Below, one piece after another: positions 1 through 8,251 of a stretch of DNA of 39,117 nucleotides. Each line of letters begins with the position of its first letter. Position 1 is the stretch's first letter. The notes beneath the pieces are model-generated. The model ran no database searches. It was given only the letters and a program-made list of their open reading frames with translations, and was not told where the DNA came from. The stretch is from NCBI GenBank assembly GCA_017882705.1, contig JADGOZ010000002.1, forward strand, positions 1 through 39,117, given 5' to 3'. Position numbers and translations under genes: made by a program. Source of the DNA: Candidatus Nanopelagicales bacterium. GTDB lineage: Bacteria > Actinomycetota > Actinomycetes > S36-B12 > CAIYMF01.

Positions 1-1
1 C

Positions 2-319
2 TACGTCGCCAGCTCGCTGTTCGTGGCCCTGGGCGCTGTCGTGCTGCTTGCTCAGCTCGGCATCGGGGATCCTGCTCAGGGTGTCACCTACACCCTGAGC
101 AGCATCACCGCGGTCGTGCTCGGCGGCACCAGTCTCCTCGGGGGCCGGGGGACCTTCGTGGGCACGCTCTTCGGCACCGGCCTCATCGTGCAGACGCTGA
201 ATGCGACCGTGTTCCTCGACCTCTCGCAGGCCTGGCAGTACTTCTTCCAGGGAGCGCTGATCGTCGTCGCTGCCGTCATCTACAGCCAGGTCCGAGGCAG
301 CCGCGCTAACGCCCACTGA
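2..319 (+). CDS. Ribose-type ABC transporter permease, C-terminal part
   Basis: This is the last ~105 residues of a membrane permease of the RbsC/BPD_transp_2 family; the start lies before the window. The visible part holds three hydrophobic stretches and the family signature AVVLGGTSLLGGRG (about residues 40-53 of the visible part), typical of permeases for ribose, galactose or autoinducer-2-like solutes. It would form the membrane channel of an importer whose binding protein and ATPase lie upstream. The next gene begins 45 bp later on the same strand, so it probably belongs to the same operon as the alcohol dehydrogenase and the following catabolic genes. The substrate cannot be read from this fragment. 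Confidence 0.85.
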   Translation, partial: YVASSLFVALGAVVLLAQLGIGDPAQGVTYTLSSITAVVLGGTSLLGGRGTFVGTLFGTGLIVQTLNATVFLDLSQAWQYFFQGALIVVAAVIYSQVRGSRANAH

Positions 320-364
320 AGTCAGTCCACGTCCCTTGCGACAACTCACGAACAGGAGCCACTG

Positions 365-1435
365 GTGCGAGCAGCGAGATTCCACGGCAAGTCCGACATC
401 CGGCTCGAAGACGTCGCCGAGCCGGCGATCAAATCATCGGACGACGTTCTCGTCGAGGTCGCCTACTGCGGCATCTGTGGGACCGACCTGCACGAGTACA
501 TGGTCGGTCCGATCGTCACTCCGGTGACCCCGCACCCGCTCACGGGCGTGACCCTCCCGCAGACCCTCGGTCACGAGTTCTCGGCGCGGGTCGTGGAGGC
601 CGGCTCCGAGGTCACCGACGTGAAGGTCGGCGACCGCGTCGCGATCATGCCCGCGATCGTATGCGGACGCTGCGACTTCTGCCGCCGTGGCCTCGGCCAC
701 CTGTGCGTCCGGTTCGCCTGCACCGGCCTGTCGGCCGAGACCGGCGGCCTCGCGCAGTACGCCGTGCTCAAGGAGTACCAGGTCTCGACACTGCCCGACA
801 CGGTCTCCGACCTCGAGGGTGCCGTCGTCGAGCCCGCGTGCGTCGCGGCCTACGGCATCGACCGCGTGGGCGTCCACGGGGGCGACGTCGTGCTCGTGAC
901 GGGCGCCGGCCCGATCGGGGTCCTGTCCGCGATGTACGCCGACGCCCTCGGTGCCTCGAACGTGATCATCGCCGAGCCGAACCCGAACCGCGCCGCGCTG
1001 GCGCGGGCGATGGACATCGGGCCGGTGGCCGACCCGACCGCGGACGGCTTCGCCGACCTGATCGCCGACCTCACCGGAGGGCGCGGCGTCGACGTCGTGG
1101 CGGAGTGCTCCGGGTCGACCCCCGGTCTCACCACGGCGATGAACAGCGTCCGCTCCCGTGGTTCCATCGTGCAGACCGGACTGCACACCAAGCCGGCGAC
1201 GCTCGACGCCATGCGCCTGTCGGAGAAGGACATCAGCTATGTCGGGAGCTGGTGCTACCTCATCACCGACTGGCCGCGCATCATCCGGCTCATCGCCGCG
1301 GGCAAATACCCGGTGAGCAAGGCGGTGACGGCCCAGATCGCGCTCGAGAACGTCGTGCCGCAGGGCTTCGACATCCTCGTCAACCCCACCGGGGACCAGC
1401 TCAAGGTCCTCGTGTCCCCGACACTCGCCGGCTGA
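365..1435 (+). CDS. Zinc-dependent alcohol/polyol dehydrogenase (Tdh/butanediol dehydrogenase type)
   Basis: This is a 356-residue medium-chain dehydrogenase that oxidises a secondary alcohol or polyol with NAD(P)+. Catalytic zinc residues are visible as CGICGTD (Cys38) and GHE (His70-Glu71). The structural zinc site is four cysteines at 100, 103, 106 and 114. The nucleotide-binding turn GAGPIG lies near residue 180. The start is GTG with AGGAG 6-7 nt upstream. Length and motifs fit threonine, sorbitol or 2,3-butanediol dehydrogenases; the substrate is unknown. It follows an ABC sugar-type permease and precedes a VOC protein by 14 bp, so it is probably an early oxidation step for the imported compound. 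Confidence 0.88.
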   Translation: MRAARFHGKSDIRLEDVAEPAIKSSDDVLVEVAYCGICGTDLHEYMVGPIVTPVTPHPLTGVTLPQTLGHEFSARVVEAGSEVTDVKVGDRVAIMPAIVCGRCDFCRRGLGHLCVRFACTGLSAETGGLAQYAVLKEYQVSTLPDTVSDLEGAVVEPACVAAYGIDRVGVHGGDVVLVTGAGPIGVLSAMYADALGASNVIIAEPNPNRAALARAMDIGPVADPTADGFADLIADLTGGRGVDVVAECSGSTPGLTTAMNSVRSRGSIVQTGLHTKPATLDAMRLSEKDISYVGSWCYLITDWPRIIRLIAAGKYPVSKAVTAQIALENVVPQGFDILVNPTGDQLKVLVSPTLAG

Positions 1436-1449
1436 TCGCAGGAGGCACC

Positions 1450-1989
1450 ATGTCCATCGAGTTCAAAGCCATCCACCACGTGGGTCTGGTGGTGAAGGAC
1501 CTCGACCGGTCGATCTACTTCTACCACGACATCCTCGGGCTGCAGTTCTCGAACGAGCCGACGCCGTGGTTCGATGGCCCCGCGCTCGCGGCCGGAGTCG
1601 GCGTGCCCGGAGCGCGCCTGCGGCAGGTGACGTTCTGGGTCGGCGACCACTCGAACATGGAGCTCCTCGAGTACTCCAACCGCACCGAGGACAACCCCAT
1701 CCCGCCGAACAACGCGATGGGTGCGGCGCACGTCTGCTTCCGGGTCGACGACGTCCGCGCGACGAAGGCCGAGCTCGAGAGCAAGGGCGTCGTCTTCTAC
1801 ACCGACGTCAACGTCGTCGACGAGGGCCCCCTCGCCGGCTGGCGGTGGTGCTACTTCAGCGACCCCGACGGGCTCACCCTCGAACTCGTCGAGATCGCCT
1901 ACTACGACAAGGACGTGCGCGACGCGGCCTCCGCCGAGTACCTGCGCACGCGCCCGTCGCTCGAGCAGATCCAGGCACGACTCGGCTGA
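1450..1989 (+). CDS. VOC-fold metalloprotein (glyoxalase/extradiol dioxygenase superfamily)
   Basis: This 179-residue protein has two beta-alpha-beta-beta-beta modules of the vicinal oxygen chelate fold. The first module opens with HHVGLVVKDLDRS, which carries a metal-ligand His near residue 10. The second ends with DPDGLTLELVE, which carries the usual C-terminal ligand Glu. The fold occurs in glyoxalase I, methylmalonyl-CoA epimerase and extradiol dioxygenases, so the reaction is not settled. The reading frame is open far upstream, but ATG 1450 is preceded by GGAGG at 5 nt and lies 14 bp after the dehydrogenase, which fixes the start. It is probably co-transcribed with its neighbours. Confidence 0.82.
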   Translation: MSIEFKAIHHVGLVVKDLDRSIYFYHDILGLQFSNEPTPWFDGPALAAGVGVPGARLRQVTFWVGDHSNMELLEYSNRTEDNPIPPNNAMGAAHVCFRVDDVRATKAELESKGVVFYTDVNVVDEGPLAGWRWCYFSDPDGLTLELVEIAYYDKDVRDAASAEYLRTRPSLEQIQARLG

Positions 1990-2033
1990 CAGCCGCTCAC
2001 GCTTACTCACTTATCTACAGCACAGGAGTTGTG

Positions 2034-3410
2034 ATGGTCTCCCCGACGTACGGAACCAACCAGGTCGACTGGGAGAACCGCCTCGACATGAGCCGGATGC
2101 GCGAGGAGCGCCTGGCGAAGCTGAAGGCGGAGCTCGAGAGGTCCGACCTCGGCGCGGTCCTGACGTTCGACTTCCACAACATCCGCTACATGACCGCGAC
2201 CCATATCGGGACGTGGGCGATGGACAAGATGATCCGGTTCGCGATCCTGCCTCGTGGTGGGGATCCGGTGCTGTGGGACTTCGGCTCCGCGGCCAAGCAC
2301 CACCAGCTGCAGAACCCGTGGCTGGACGAGCCGCACGCCGCGGCGGGACGTGGCGAGCACTACGGCGCGCGTGCCGGCATCTCGATGCTGCGCGGCGCGA
2401 TCTCCCCGGGTGCGGGTCGGGCCAAGGACGTCGCGGACAAGATCGCCGGCGTGATGCGGGACTTCGGTCTCCAGGGCCAGGCGATCGGCGTCGACGTCGT
2501 CGAGCCGGAGGTGCTCTTCGAGCTGCAGAAGGCCGGGTTCCCGGTCGTCGACGGGCAGCAGGTGTTCCTCGAGGCGCGCCGGATCAAGACGCCGGACGAG
2601 ATCGGTCTGCTGACCCAGGCGGCGTCGATGGTGGACGCGGCGTACGAGGAGCTCTACGAGTTCCTGCGCCCTGGTGTCCGGGAGAACGAGTGCGTGGCAC
2701 TGGTCAACAAGGTGCTCTACGACCTGGGATCCGAGCACGTCGAGGGTGTGAACGCGATCTCCGGGGAGCGGTGCAGCCCGCACCCGCACGTGTTCTCCGA
2801 CCGGCTGATCCGCCCCGGCGACCCGGCGTTCTTCGACATCCTGCACTCGTTCATGGGCTACCGGACCTGCTACTACCGCACCTTCGCGGTCGGGTCGGCG
2901 TCGCGCGCGCAGAAGGACGCCTACACGATCTGCCGCGAGCTGATGGACCGGGCGATCGCGATCGTGAAGCCGGGCGTCACGACCGCCGACGTCGTCGCGC
3001 TGTGGCCCAAGGCGGAGGACTTCGGGTTCGCCAACGAGGAGGCCGCCTTCGCCCTGCAGTACGGCCACGGGGTCGGGCTGTCGATCTGGGAGCGGCCGAT
3101 CTTCAGCCGGATGACGTCGTTCGACAACCCCGAGACCCTCGAGGAGGGCCAGGTCTTCGCCCTCGAGACGTACTGGCCCGCCGCAGACGGCTGGGGAGCC
3201 GCGCGGATCGAGGAGGAGGTCGTGGTGACCAAGGACGGGTGCGAGGTCATCACCAAGTTCCCCGCTGAGGAGCTCCTCGTCGCGGGCAAGCGCTACTACA
3301 CGACCGGCGGCTACCTCCCGACCATGCGCGACTCGCAGTCCCACCTCAACACCGCTGCCGGCCTCGGTTCCCCGAGCTCGAACGGCGCGACGGCTCCCCT
3401 CACCACCTGA
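2034..3410 (+). CDS. Atypical M24-family (creatinase/aminopeptidase P fold) protein, copy A
   Basis: This 458-residue protein has an N-terminal creatinase-type domain (about 25-160) and a C-terminal pita-bread domain (about 180-420). Of the five usual M24 metal ligands it keeps Asp268 (in FFDILHSF), His345 (GHGVG), Glu378 (ALETY) and Glu393 (RIEEE). The second Asp is replaced by Cys279, in GYRTCYYRTF. Ordinary Xaa-Pro peptidases have Asp there; creatinase, which needs no metal, has also lost it. The N-terminal NIRYMT and VLWDFGSA segments recall DddP-type DMSP lyases as well as creatinase. Peptidase activity is therefore doubtful, and hydrolysis or lysis of a small molecule is more likely. 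ATG 2034 has AGGAG 5-6 nt upstream. A paralogue lies at 14296-15537. Confidence 0.85.
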   Translation: MVSPTYGTNQVDWENRLDMSRMREERLAKLKAELERSDLGAVLTFDFHNIRYMTATHIGTWAMDKMIRFAILPRGGDPVLWDFGSAAKHHQLQNPWLDEPHAAAGRGEHYGARAGISMLRGAISPGAGRAKDVADKIAGVMRDFGLQGQAIGVDVVEPEVLFELQKAGFPVVDGQQVFLEARRIKTPDEIGLLTQAASMVDAAYEELYEFLRPGVRENECVALVNKVLYDLGSEHVEGVNAISGERCSPHPHVFSDRLIRPGDPAFFDILHSFMGYRTCYYRTFAVGSASRAQKDAYTICRELMDRAIAIVKPGVTTADVVALWPKAEDFGFANEEAAFALQYGHGVGLSIWERPIFSRMTSFDNPETLEEGQVFALETYWPAADGWGAARIEEEVVVTKDGCEVITKFPAEELLVAGKRYYTTGGYLPTMRDSQSHLNTAAGLGSPSSNGATAPLTT

Positions 3411-3428
3411 GCCGCCGAGATCTGGTGT

Positions 3429-3457
3429 CGCCGGTGGAGACCTCGGTCCCACCGGCG
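3429..3457. terminator. GC-rich hairpin between M24 copy A and the EboE-like gene
   Basis: A 9-bp stem CGCCGGTGG/CCACCGGCG encloses a second inverted repeat GACC/GGTC, giving a nearly continuous stem in the 88-bp gap. No long T run follows; only TTT appears, a few bases downstream. It could be a weak or intrinsic terminator, an attenuator, or an mRNA-stabilising stem that separates the first four genes from the EboE-led group. Confidence 0.4.
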
Positions 3458-3498
3458 GCGCCGTTTCAGCCCGTCCTCGACCTGATCTGGAGCCCCTG

Positions 3499-4728
3499 AT
3501 GTTCCTCGGAGACCGTTTCGGCCATCTCGCCTATTCCACGCTGGTGCACCCGGGCGACACCTGGGCGGAGATGCGCGAGAGCCTCGAGACCTACGCCCCG
3601 GCCGTGAAGGCCCGGGTGTCGCCGGACGCGGCCTACGGCGTGTCCCTGCGCATCTCGGCGTCCTCCGCCGAGACTCTCGCTGGGGACCCGGCCGAGCGGG
3701 CCCGGCTCAAGGCGTGGCTCGACGAGCACGACATGTACGTCTACACCGTGAACGCTTTCCCCTACGGACCGTTCAAGGGCCGCGTCGTGATGGAGAACGT
3801 CTACGAGCCCGACTGGGCGACCGAGGACCGGGTGGCCTACACCTGTCAGGTCGCCGACATCCTCGCCCAGATCACGCCGGAGTCGGTGAGCCCGTCGATC
3901 CAGACGGCGCCGCTGGCGTTCCGCCCCAAGGTGACCACTCCGGAGGACGTGGACGGCCTGACGGAGAACCTGCTCCGCGTCGTCGCGCACCTGATCGAGC
4001 TCGAGCGTCGGACCGGGCGTCGCGTGAAGCTCGCCCTCGAGCCGGAGCCCTACTGCTTCCTCGAGACCACCGAGGAGACGGTGCGCTACTTCCAGGAGCA
4101 CGTCTACTCCGCCGCCGGCACCGCGCGCCTCGCGCGTCTGACGGGCCTGCCGGCCAGCGAGGTCATGGGCCTCGTCCGCCGTCACCTCGGCGTCGTCTTC
4201 GACATCTGCCACCAGTCGGTCGAGTTCGAGGACATCGCCGCGTCGCTGCGCCTGCTGTACGCCGCGGGCATCCCGCTCTTCAAGTTCCAGGCCGCCGCGG
4301 CGCTGTGGGTGCCCGACGTGACCGCGCAGACCGTGGCCGCTCTCGAGTCGTTCACGGACACGATCTACCTGAGCCAGACCACGGAGCTCAAGGACGGCGA
4401 GCTCACCCGCTTCCTCAACCTGTCCGACGCGATCGCCGCGTGGAAGGTCGACTCGTCAGGGACGCGCGAGTGGCGAACGCACTTCCACGTGCCGGTCTTC
4501 CTCGACGACCTCGGCGAGTTCCGTACGACGAGGTCCGGCATCGAGGCCGCGCTGCGCGTCCACGCCGAGACGCCGCTGTCCGACCACCTGGAGATCGAGA
4601 CCTACACCTGGGACGTCCTCCCCGCGCACCTGAAGACGGGCGACATCGTCGACTACGTCTCGCGCGAGCTCGAGTGGTTCCAGAGCGCCCTGGCTGCAGC
4701 CGTCGCGGATGTCGGGGATGGCGTGTGA
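3499..4728 (+). CDS. EboE-like TIM-barrel protein
   Basis: This 409-residue protein resembles EboE, a xylose-isomerase-like TIM-barrel protein. Family features include an N-terminal STLVHPGDTW, FPYGPFKGRVV near residue 90, YEPDW near 108, the PLAFRPK segment near 135, LALEPEPYCFLE near 180 (a likely metal-binding Glu strand), and VVFDICHQSVEFED near 230. In cyanobacteria and other bacteria EboE belongs to the ebo cluster, implicated in moving metabolites between compartments. No eboA, B, C, D or F homologue lies in this window. Here it sits between an M24 protein and a PanE-like reductase, whose GTG start overlaps its stop (GTGA). A role as a sugar- or cyclitol-type isomerase or epimerase in catabolism is possible but inferred. 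Confidence 0.75.
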   Translation: MFLGDRFGHLAYSTLVHPGDTWAEMRESLETYAPAVKARVSPDAAYGVSLRISASSAETLAGDPAERARLKAWLDEHDMYVYTVNAFPYGPFKGRVVMENVYEPDWATEDRVAYTCQVADILAQITPESVSPSIQTAPLAFRPKVTTPEDVDGLTENLLRVVAHLIELERRTGRRVKLALEPEPYCFLETTEETVRYFQEHVYSAAGTARLARLTGLPASEVMGLVRRHLGVVFDICHQSVEFEDIAASLRLLYAAGIPLFKFQAAAALWVPDVTAQTVAALESFTDTIYLSQTTELKDGELTRFLNLSDAIAAWKVDSSGTREWRTHFHVPVFLDDLGEFRTTRSGIEAALRVHAETPLSDHLEIETYTWDVLPAHLKTGDIVDYVSRELEWFQSALAAAVADVGDGV

Positions 4729-5834
4729 ACGCCGGTCCCCGCGTCGCCGTCGTCGGGTCCGGGGCCAACGGGTCGGCGATCGGCGCCGACCTGATCAGTG
4801 CCGGCGTCGATGTGACCCTCGTCGAGCAATGGCCCGAGCATGTCGAGACCATGCGGCACCAGGGCCTGACGATCCGGATGCCTGGCGATGTGCTGCACGT
4901 GCGGCCGCGCGTCATCCACCTGTGCGAGGTCGCGACGCTCCGCGAGCAGTTCGACGCAGCGCTCATCGTCATGAAGGCGTACGACACGCGGTGGGCCGCG
5001 CAGCTGATCGAGCCGTGCATCGCGAGTGACGGAGTCGTGGCGGCCGTCCAGAACGGCATGTCGACGCACGTGCTGGCCGACGTCGTCGGACCGGCTCGCA
5101 CGGTCGGCGCGGTGATCGAGATCTCGTCGATGATGACCGAGCCCGGAGTCGTCGAACGGCACTCGCCGCCCAGCCGCTCCTGGTTCGCGCTGGGCACGCT
5201 CGACGGTTCGACGAACGGGCGTGCCGCCGACATCGCCGAGCTGCTGGTCAGCTCCGGCCCGGTCGAGCTCGTCACCGACATCCAGGCGACGAAGTGGATG
5301 AAGCTGGTCAGCAACTGCACCACCTTGGTCCCGACGGCCATCCTCGGGCTCCCGATGCTGTCCGCCGTCGACGTGCCGGGGATGCGCGAGCTGATGCTCG
5401 GAGCCGGTCGCGAGGCGCTCGTGGTCGGGCTCGCGCAGGGCCACGCCGTCGTCCCCATCTTCGGGCTCACCGCCGAGGACGTGACGGACACCGACCGACT
5501 CGTGGATCACCTGCTCGACACGCTGTTCGCCGGATTCGTCCTCCCGCACACGACCACGACGGTCCTGCACGACTGGCAGAAGGGGCGCCACAGCGAGGTC
5601 GACGACATCAACGGCGAGGTGGTCCGGCGCGCGGCCGAGCTCGGTCTCGGCGTTCCGTACAACCGGGCGATCATCGAGGTCGCCTACCGCATCGAGCGCG
5701 GCGAGCTCCTGCCGAGCCCGGACAACGTCCGCCTGCTCCACTCGCTCGTGGAGACGCCGGTCGTGAGCAGCTCCCGCTTCAGGGCACGCACCACGGAGGA
5801 CGTCCCGGCGCAGGTCCCGAGGAGCTCCGGATGA
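4725..5834 (+). CDS. 2-dehydropantoate 2-reductase family (PanE/ApbA-like) oxidoreductase
   Basis: This 369-residue NADPH-dependent ketoacid-type reductase has an N-terminal Rossmann motif, VVGSGANGSAIGADL (about 8-22), then MKAYDT (about 84) and QNGM (about 107), the NADP- and substrate-contact loops of the family. The KWMKLVSNC segment near 190 carries the conserved Lys and Asn. A helical C-terminal ApbA domain follows. The GTG start at 4725 overlaps the stop of the EboE-like gene. True pantothenate PanE is usually near 300 residues and sits with panB or panC, so this copy more probably reduces or oxidises an intermediate of the local pathway. Confidence 0.8.
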   Translation: MNAGPRVAVVGSGANGSAIGADLISAGVDVTLVEQWPEHVETMRHQGLTIRMPGDVLHVRPRVIHLCEVATLREQFDAALIVMKAYDTRWAAQLIEPCIASDGVVAAVQNGMSTHVLADVVGPARTVGAVIEISSMMTEPGVVERHSPPSRSWFALGTLDGSTNGRAADIAELLVSSGPVELVTDIQATKWMKLVSNCTTLVPTAILGLPMLSAVDVPGMRELMLGAGREALVVGLAQGHAVVPIFGLTAEDVTDTDRLVDHLLDTLFAGFVLPHTTTTVLHDWQKGRHSEVDDINGEVVRRAAELGLGVPYNRAIIEVAYRIERGELLPSPDNVRLLHSLVETPVVSSSRFRARTTEDVPAQVPRSSG

Positions 5835-6169
5835 CGACAGCTCCCGGTGGCAACGCCGCGACGCTCTTCCTGGCCGTGTCCGAGTACGTGGTCGATCTGG
5901 ACACCGTCGCCGCTCACGTCCCCGCGCATCGGGACTGGGTCCTGGGCCTCTACGAGCGCGGGACGATGCTGGCGTCCGGTCCGCGCAACCCGAGGGTGGG
6001 TGGCGTTCTCCTGCTGACGGCATCGAGCCTCGCCGAGGCCGAGGCGATCGTCGCCGGTGACCCGTTGGTGCTGACCGGTTCCGCGACGTACGCCTTCACG
6101 GAGTTCGCCCCGACCCCGTTCCCCTGGCGCAGCCCGGCACTGGAATCGTTCCTGTCACCGCCGCGCTGA
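5831..6169 (+). CDS. YciI-like (YCII domain) protein
   Basis: This 112-residue protein has the dimeric alpha+beta barrel fold of the YciI/muconolactone-isomerase-like family. Visible features are HRDWVLGLYERGTMLASGPRNP (an alpha helix followed by the family's G-L-SGP turn, about 37-58) and the AEAIVAGDPLVLTGSATYAFTEF segment, which resembles the D-P-F-x-x-G-L part of the domain. Family members take part in chlorinated or hydroxylated aromatic catabolism or act as small hydrolases or dehydrochlorinases. The ATG overlaps the reductase stop (ATGA), so translation is probably coupled. Its presence near an intradiol dioxygenase fits a ring-cleavage branch, but the reaction is unknown. Confidence 0.7.
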   Translation: MTTAPGGNAATLFLAVSEYVVDLDTVAAHVPAHRDWVLGLYERGTMLASGPRNPRVGGVLLLTASSLAEAEAIVAGDPLVLTGSATYAFTEFAPTPFPWRSPALESFLSPPR

Positions 6170-6209
6170 TGGATCATGACCCTGTGACGGGTGACACCAG
6201 GCGTGCGGG

Positions 6210-6965
6210 GTGATCGGCACCGGTGCCCTCACGGTCACGGCCTGGGTGCTGCTCGTGACCGCGGCCCTGCTCGTGGGCTTCTCCAAGACGGCGGTGGGCG
6301 GGATCAGCATGGTCTCCGTCGCGATCTTCGCGGCGGTCCTTCCCGCCAGGGCGTCCACCGGGCTGGTCCTGCTGCTGTTCCTCGTCGGCGACGCTTTCGC
6401 GCTGCGTGCGTACACGCGGTTCACGGAGTGGGCGGTGCTCCGCCGTCTGGCGCCGGCAGTCGCCGTCGGGATCGCGGTCGGAGCCCTGTTCCTCCTCGTG
6501 GCCGCCGACCTGGCCGTGCGCCGGACGATCGGCGTCATCCTGCTCGTGCTCGTGTCGGTCGCGACGGTCCAGAAGCTGAGGCGCCGGGCTGATGACACCG
6601 AACCGGGACCCGACACCGTGCCGCTGATGGTGTCGACCGGCGCGATCTCGGGCTTCACCAGCATGGTGGCGAACGCCGGCGGGGCGATCCTGTCCCTCTA
6701 CCTGCTCCGCCTACGGCTCCCGGTGATGGCCTTCCTCGGCACGACGGCGTGGTTCTTCTTCGTCGTGAACGTCGTGAAGGTGCCGATCTCGCTGGGGCTC
6801 GGGCTGCTCGACTGGTCGACCGTCCGCGCCACGCTCGTCCTCAGCCCGGCGGTCGTCGTCGGCGCGCTCGCGGGGCGGGCGGTCGCGCGCCGGATGTCGC
6901 TCGCGACCTTCGAATGGGTGATCCTGACCGTGACGTTCGCGGCCGCGCTGAACCTGGTGCGGTGA
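6210..6965 (+). CDS. TauE/SafE family anion exporter
   Basis: This 251-residue integral membrane protein has about eight hydrophobic segments. The N-terminal half has GFSKTAVGGISMVSVAIFAAVLPARASTG and the second half repeats the pattern with ISGFTSMVANAGGAILSLYLLRL; this duplicated glycine- and alanine-rich signature is typical of TauE/SafE. Relatives export sulfite, sulfoacetate or other organic anions produced during C2-sulfonate breakdown. The gene starts at GTG 6210, 40 bp after the YciI-like gene, and lies 52 bp before the FAD oxidase gene. In this setting it could remove an anionic by-product; the true substrate is not shown by the sequence. Confidence 0.82.
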   Translation: MIGTGALTVTAWVLLVTAALLVGFSKTAVGGISMVSVAIFAAVLPARASTGLVLLLFLVGDAFALRAYTRFTEWAVLRRLAPAVAVGIAVGALFLLVAADLAVRRTIGVILLVLVSVATVQKLRRRADDTEPGPDTVPLMVSTGAISGFTSMVANAGGAILSLYLLRLRLPVMAFLGTTAWFFFVVNVVKVPISLGLGLLDWSTVRATLVLSPAVVVGALAGRAVARRMSLATFEWVILTVTFAAALNLVR

Positions 6966-7017
6966 GCGCCGTGACACCGGAGACGACGTACGACGACCCG
7001 ACCGCGAGGAGTCGACC

Positions 7018-8250
7018 ATGGTGAGCGAGAAGACGTCGCCGTCGCGCGTCGGCGTCATCGGTGCGGGGATCGTCGGCCTCGCCGTCGCGCGGGAGATCAC
7101 GCGTCGGATGCCGGGGACGCTGGTGACGGTCTTCGACAAGGAGCCCCGGATCGCCATGCACCAGACCGGGCGCAACAGCGGTGTCGTCCACGCGGGCCTC
7201 TACTACAAGCCGGGATCGCTCAAGGCGACGCTCTGCGGCCGTGGCGTCCCGCTGCTGCGCGAGTTCTGCGCGGAGCACGGCGTGCCCTACCGCGAGCTCG
7301 GCAAGCTCGTGGTCGCGCTCGACGAGAGCGAGACCGACGCGCTCGACGAGATCGAGCGCCGCGCGCGCGGCAACGGCGTACCCGACCTCGTGCGAGTCGA
7401 TCGTGGTGGGCTGCGTGAGATCGAGCCGCACGTCGAAGGAGTTGCGGCCCTGCACTCGCCGCACACTGCGGTGGTCGACTACGTCGCGGTCTGTGCGGCG
7501 CTCGCGGCCGAGGTGGCCGCTGCCGGGGGAGCGGTCGAGCTCAATGCCCCGGTGACCGAGCTCGAGCAGGACTCCACCGGTGTGCGGGTCGTCGCGGGCG
7601 GGCGCACGTACCGCTTCGACCAGGTCGTCGCTTGCGCGGGGCTGTCGAGCGACTCGGTGGCGCGGATGCTCGGCGACGCCGACGACCTGCGCATCGTGCC
7701 GTTCCGGGGGGAGTACTTCCGCCTCGCGCCGGACAAGGCGGACCTCGTGCGCGGCCTCGTCTACCCCGTGCCCGACCCGCGCTACCCGTTCCTCGGCGTC
7801 CATCTCACCCGTGGCATCGACGACTCCGTGCACGTGGGACCCAACGCCGTGCTGGCCCTCGCTCGCGAGGGCTATCGCCGCCGTGACGTCAGCCTCGCCG
7901 ACCTCCGCGACATCGCCGCCTGGCCGGGTGCCTGGCGGCTCGCCGTCGCGCACTGGCGCAGCGGCCTCGCGGAGATGGCCGGCTCCGCCTCGCGTCGCGT
8001 CTATGCCGACCGCGTACGCCGCTACCTCCCGCAGGTCGAGCCGGGCGACATGACGCCGATCCCCGCAGGCGTTCGCGCCCAGGCGGTGGACCGCGAGGGC
8101 AACCTCGTCGACGACTTCGCGCTGCTCGAGCGGGGACGTGTCCTCGTCGTACGCAACGCGCCGTCCCCCGCTGCCACCTCGAGCCTCGCGATCGCCGAGC
8201 ACCTCGTCGACGTCGCCTTCCCGACCACGTCGCGCAGAGCAGGAGACTGA
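7018..8250 (+). CDS. lhgO: L-2-hydroxyglutarate oxidase (FAD-dependent, DAO family)
   Basis: This is a 410-residue flavoprotein. The FAD dinucleotide fold is GVIGAGIVGLAVA (about 11-23), followed by TGRNSGVVHAGLYYKPGSLKA (about 52-72), the diagnostic segment of LhgO/L2HGDH enzymes, in which the His lies at the FAD and active site. The FRGEYFRL and YPVPDPRYPFLGVHLTR segments near the substrate pocket are also typical. It oxidises L-2-hydroxyglutarate to 2-oxoglutarate and passes electrons to oxygen or the quinone pool. Start ATG 7018 has GAGGAG about 7 nt upstream. It lies 1 nt from the following dioxygenase gene, so the two are co-transcribed. A related 2-hydroxyacid could be the real substrate here. 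Confidence 0.87.
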   Translation: MVSEKTSPSRVGVIGAGIVGLAVAREITRRMPGTLVTVFDKEPRIAMHQTGRNSGVVHAGLYYKPGSLKATLCGRGVPLLREFCAEHGVPYRELGKLVVALDESETDALDEIERRARGNGVPDLVRVDRGGLREIEPHVEGVAALHSPHTAVVDYVAVCAALAAEVAAAGGAVELNAPVTELEQDSTGVRVVAGGRTYRFDQVVACAGLSSDSVARMLGDADDLRIVPFRGEYFRLAPDKADLVRGLVYPVPDPRYPFLGVHLTRGIDDSVHVGPNAVLALAREGYRRRDVSLADLRDIAAWPGAWRLAVAHWRSGLAEMAGSASRRVYADRVRRYLPQVEPGDMTPIPAGVRAQAVDREGNLVDDFALLERGRVLVVRNAPSPAATSSLAIAEHLVDVAFPTTSRRAGD

Positions 8251-8251
8251 C

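Noticed and set aside
2034-3410. Calling M24 copy A a DMSP lyase (DddP) or creatinase
   Set aside because: N-terminal segments recall both, but the DddP metal-binding Asp pair and the creatinase Glu in the corresponding loop are not conserved, so neither activity is supported.
4725-5834. panE of pantothenate synthesis
   Set aside because: The family is right, but the gene is coupled to catabolic genes, is longer than typical PanE, and has no panB or panC nearby.
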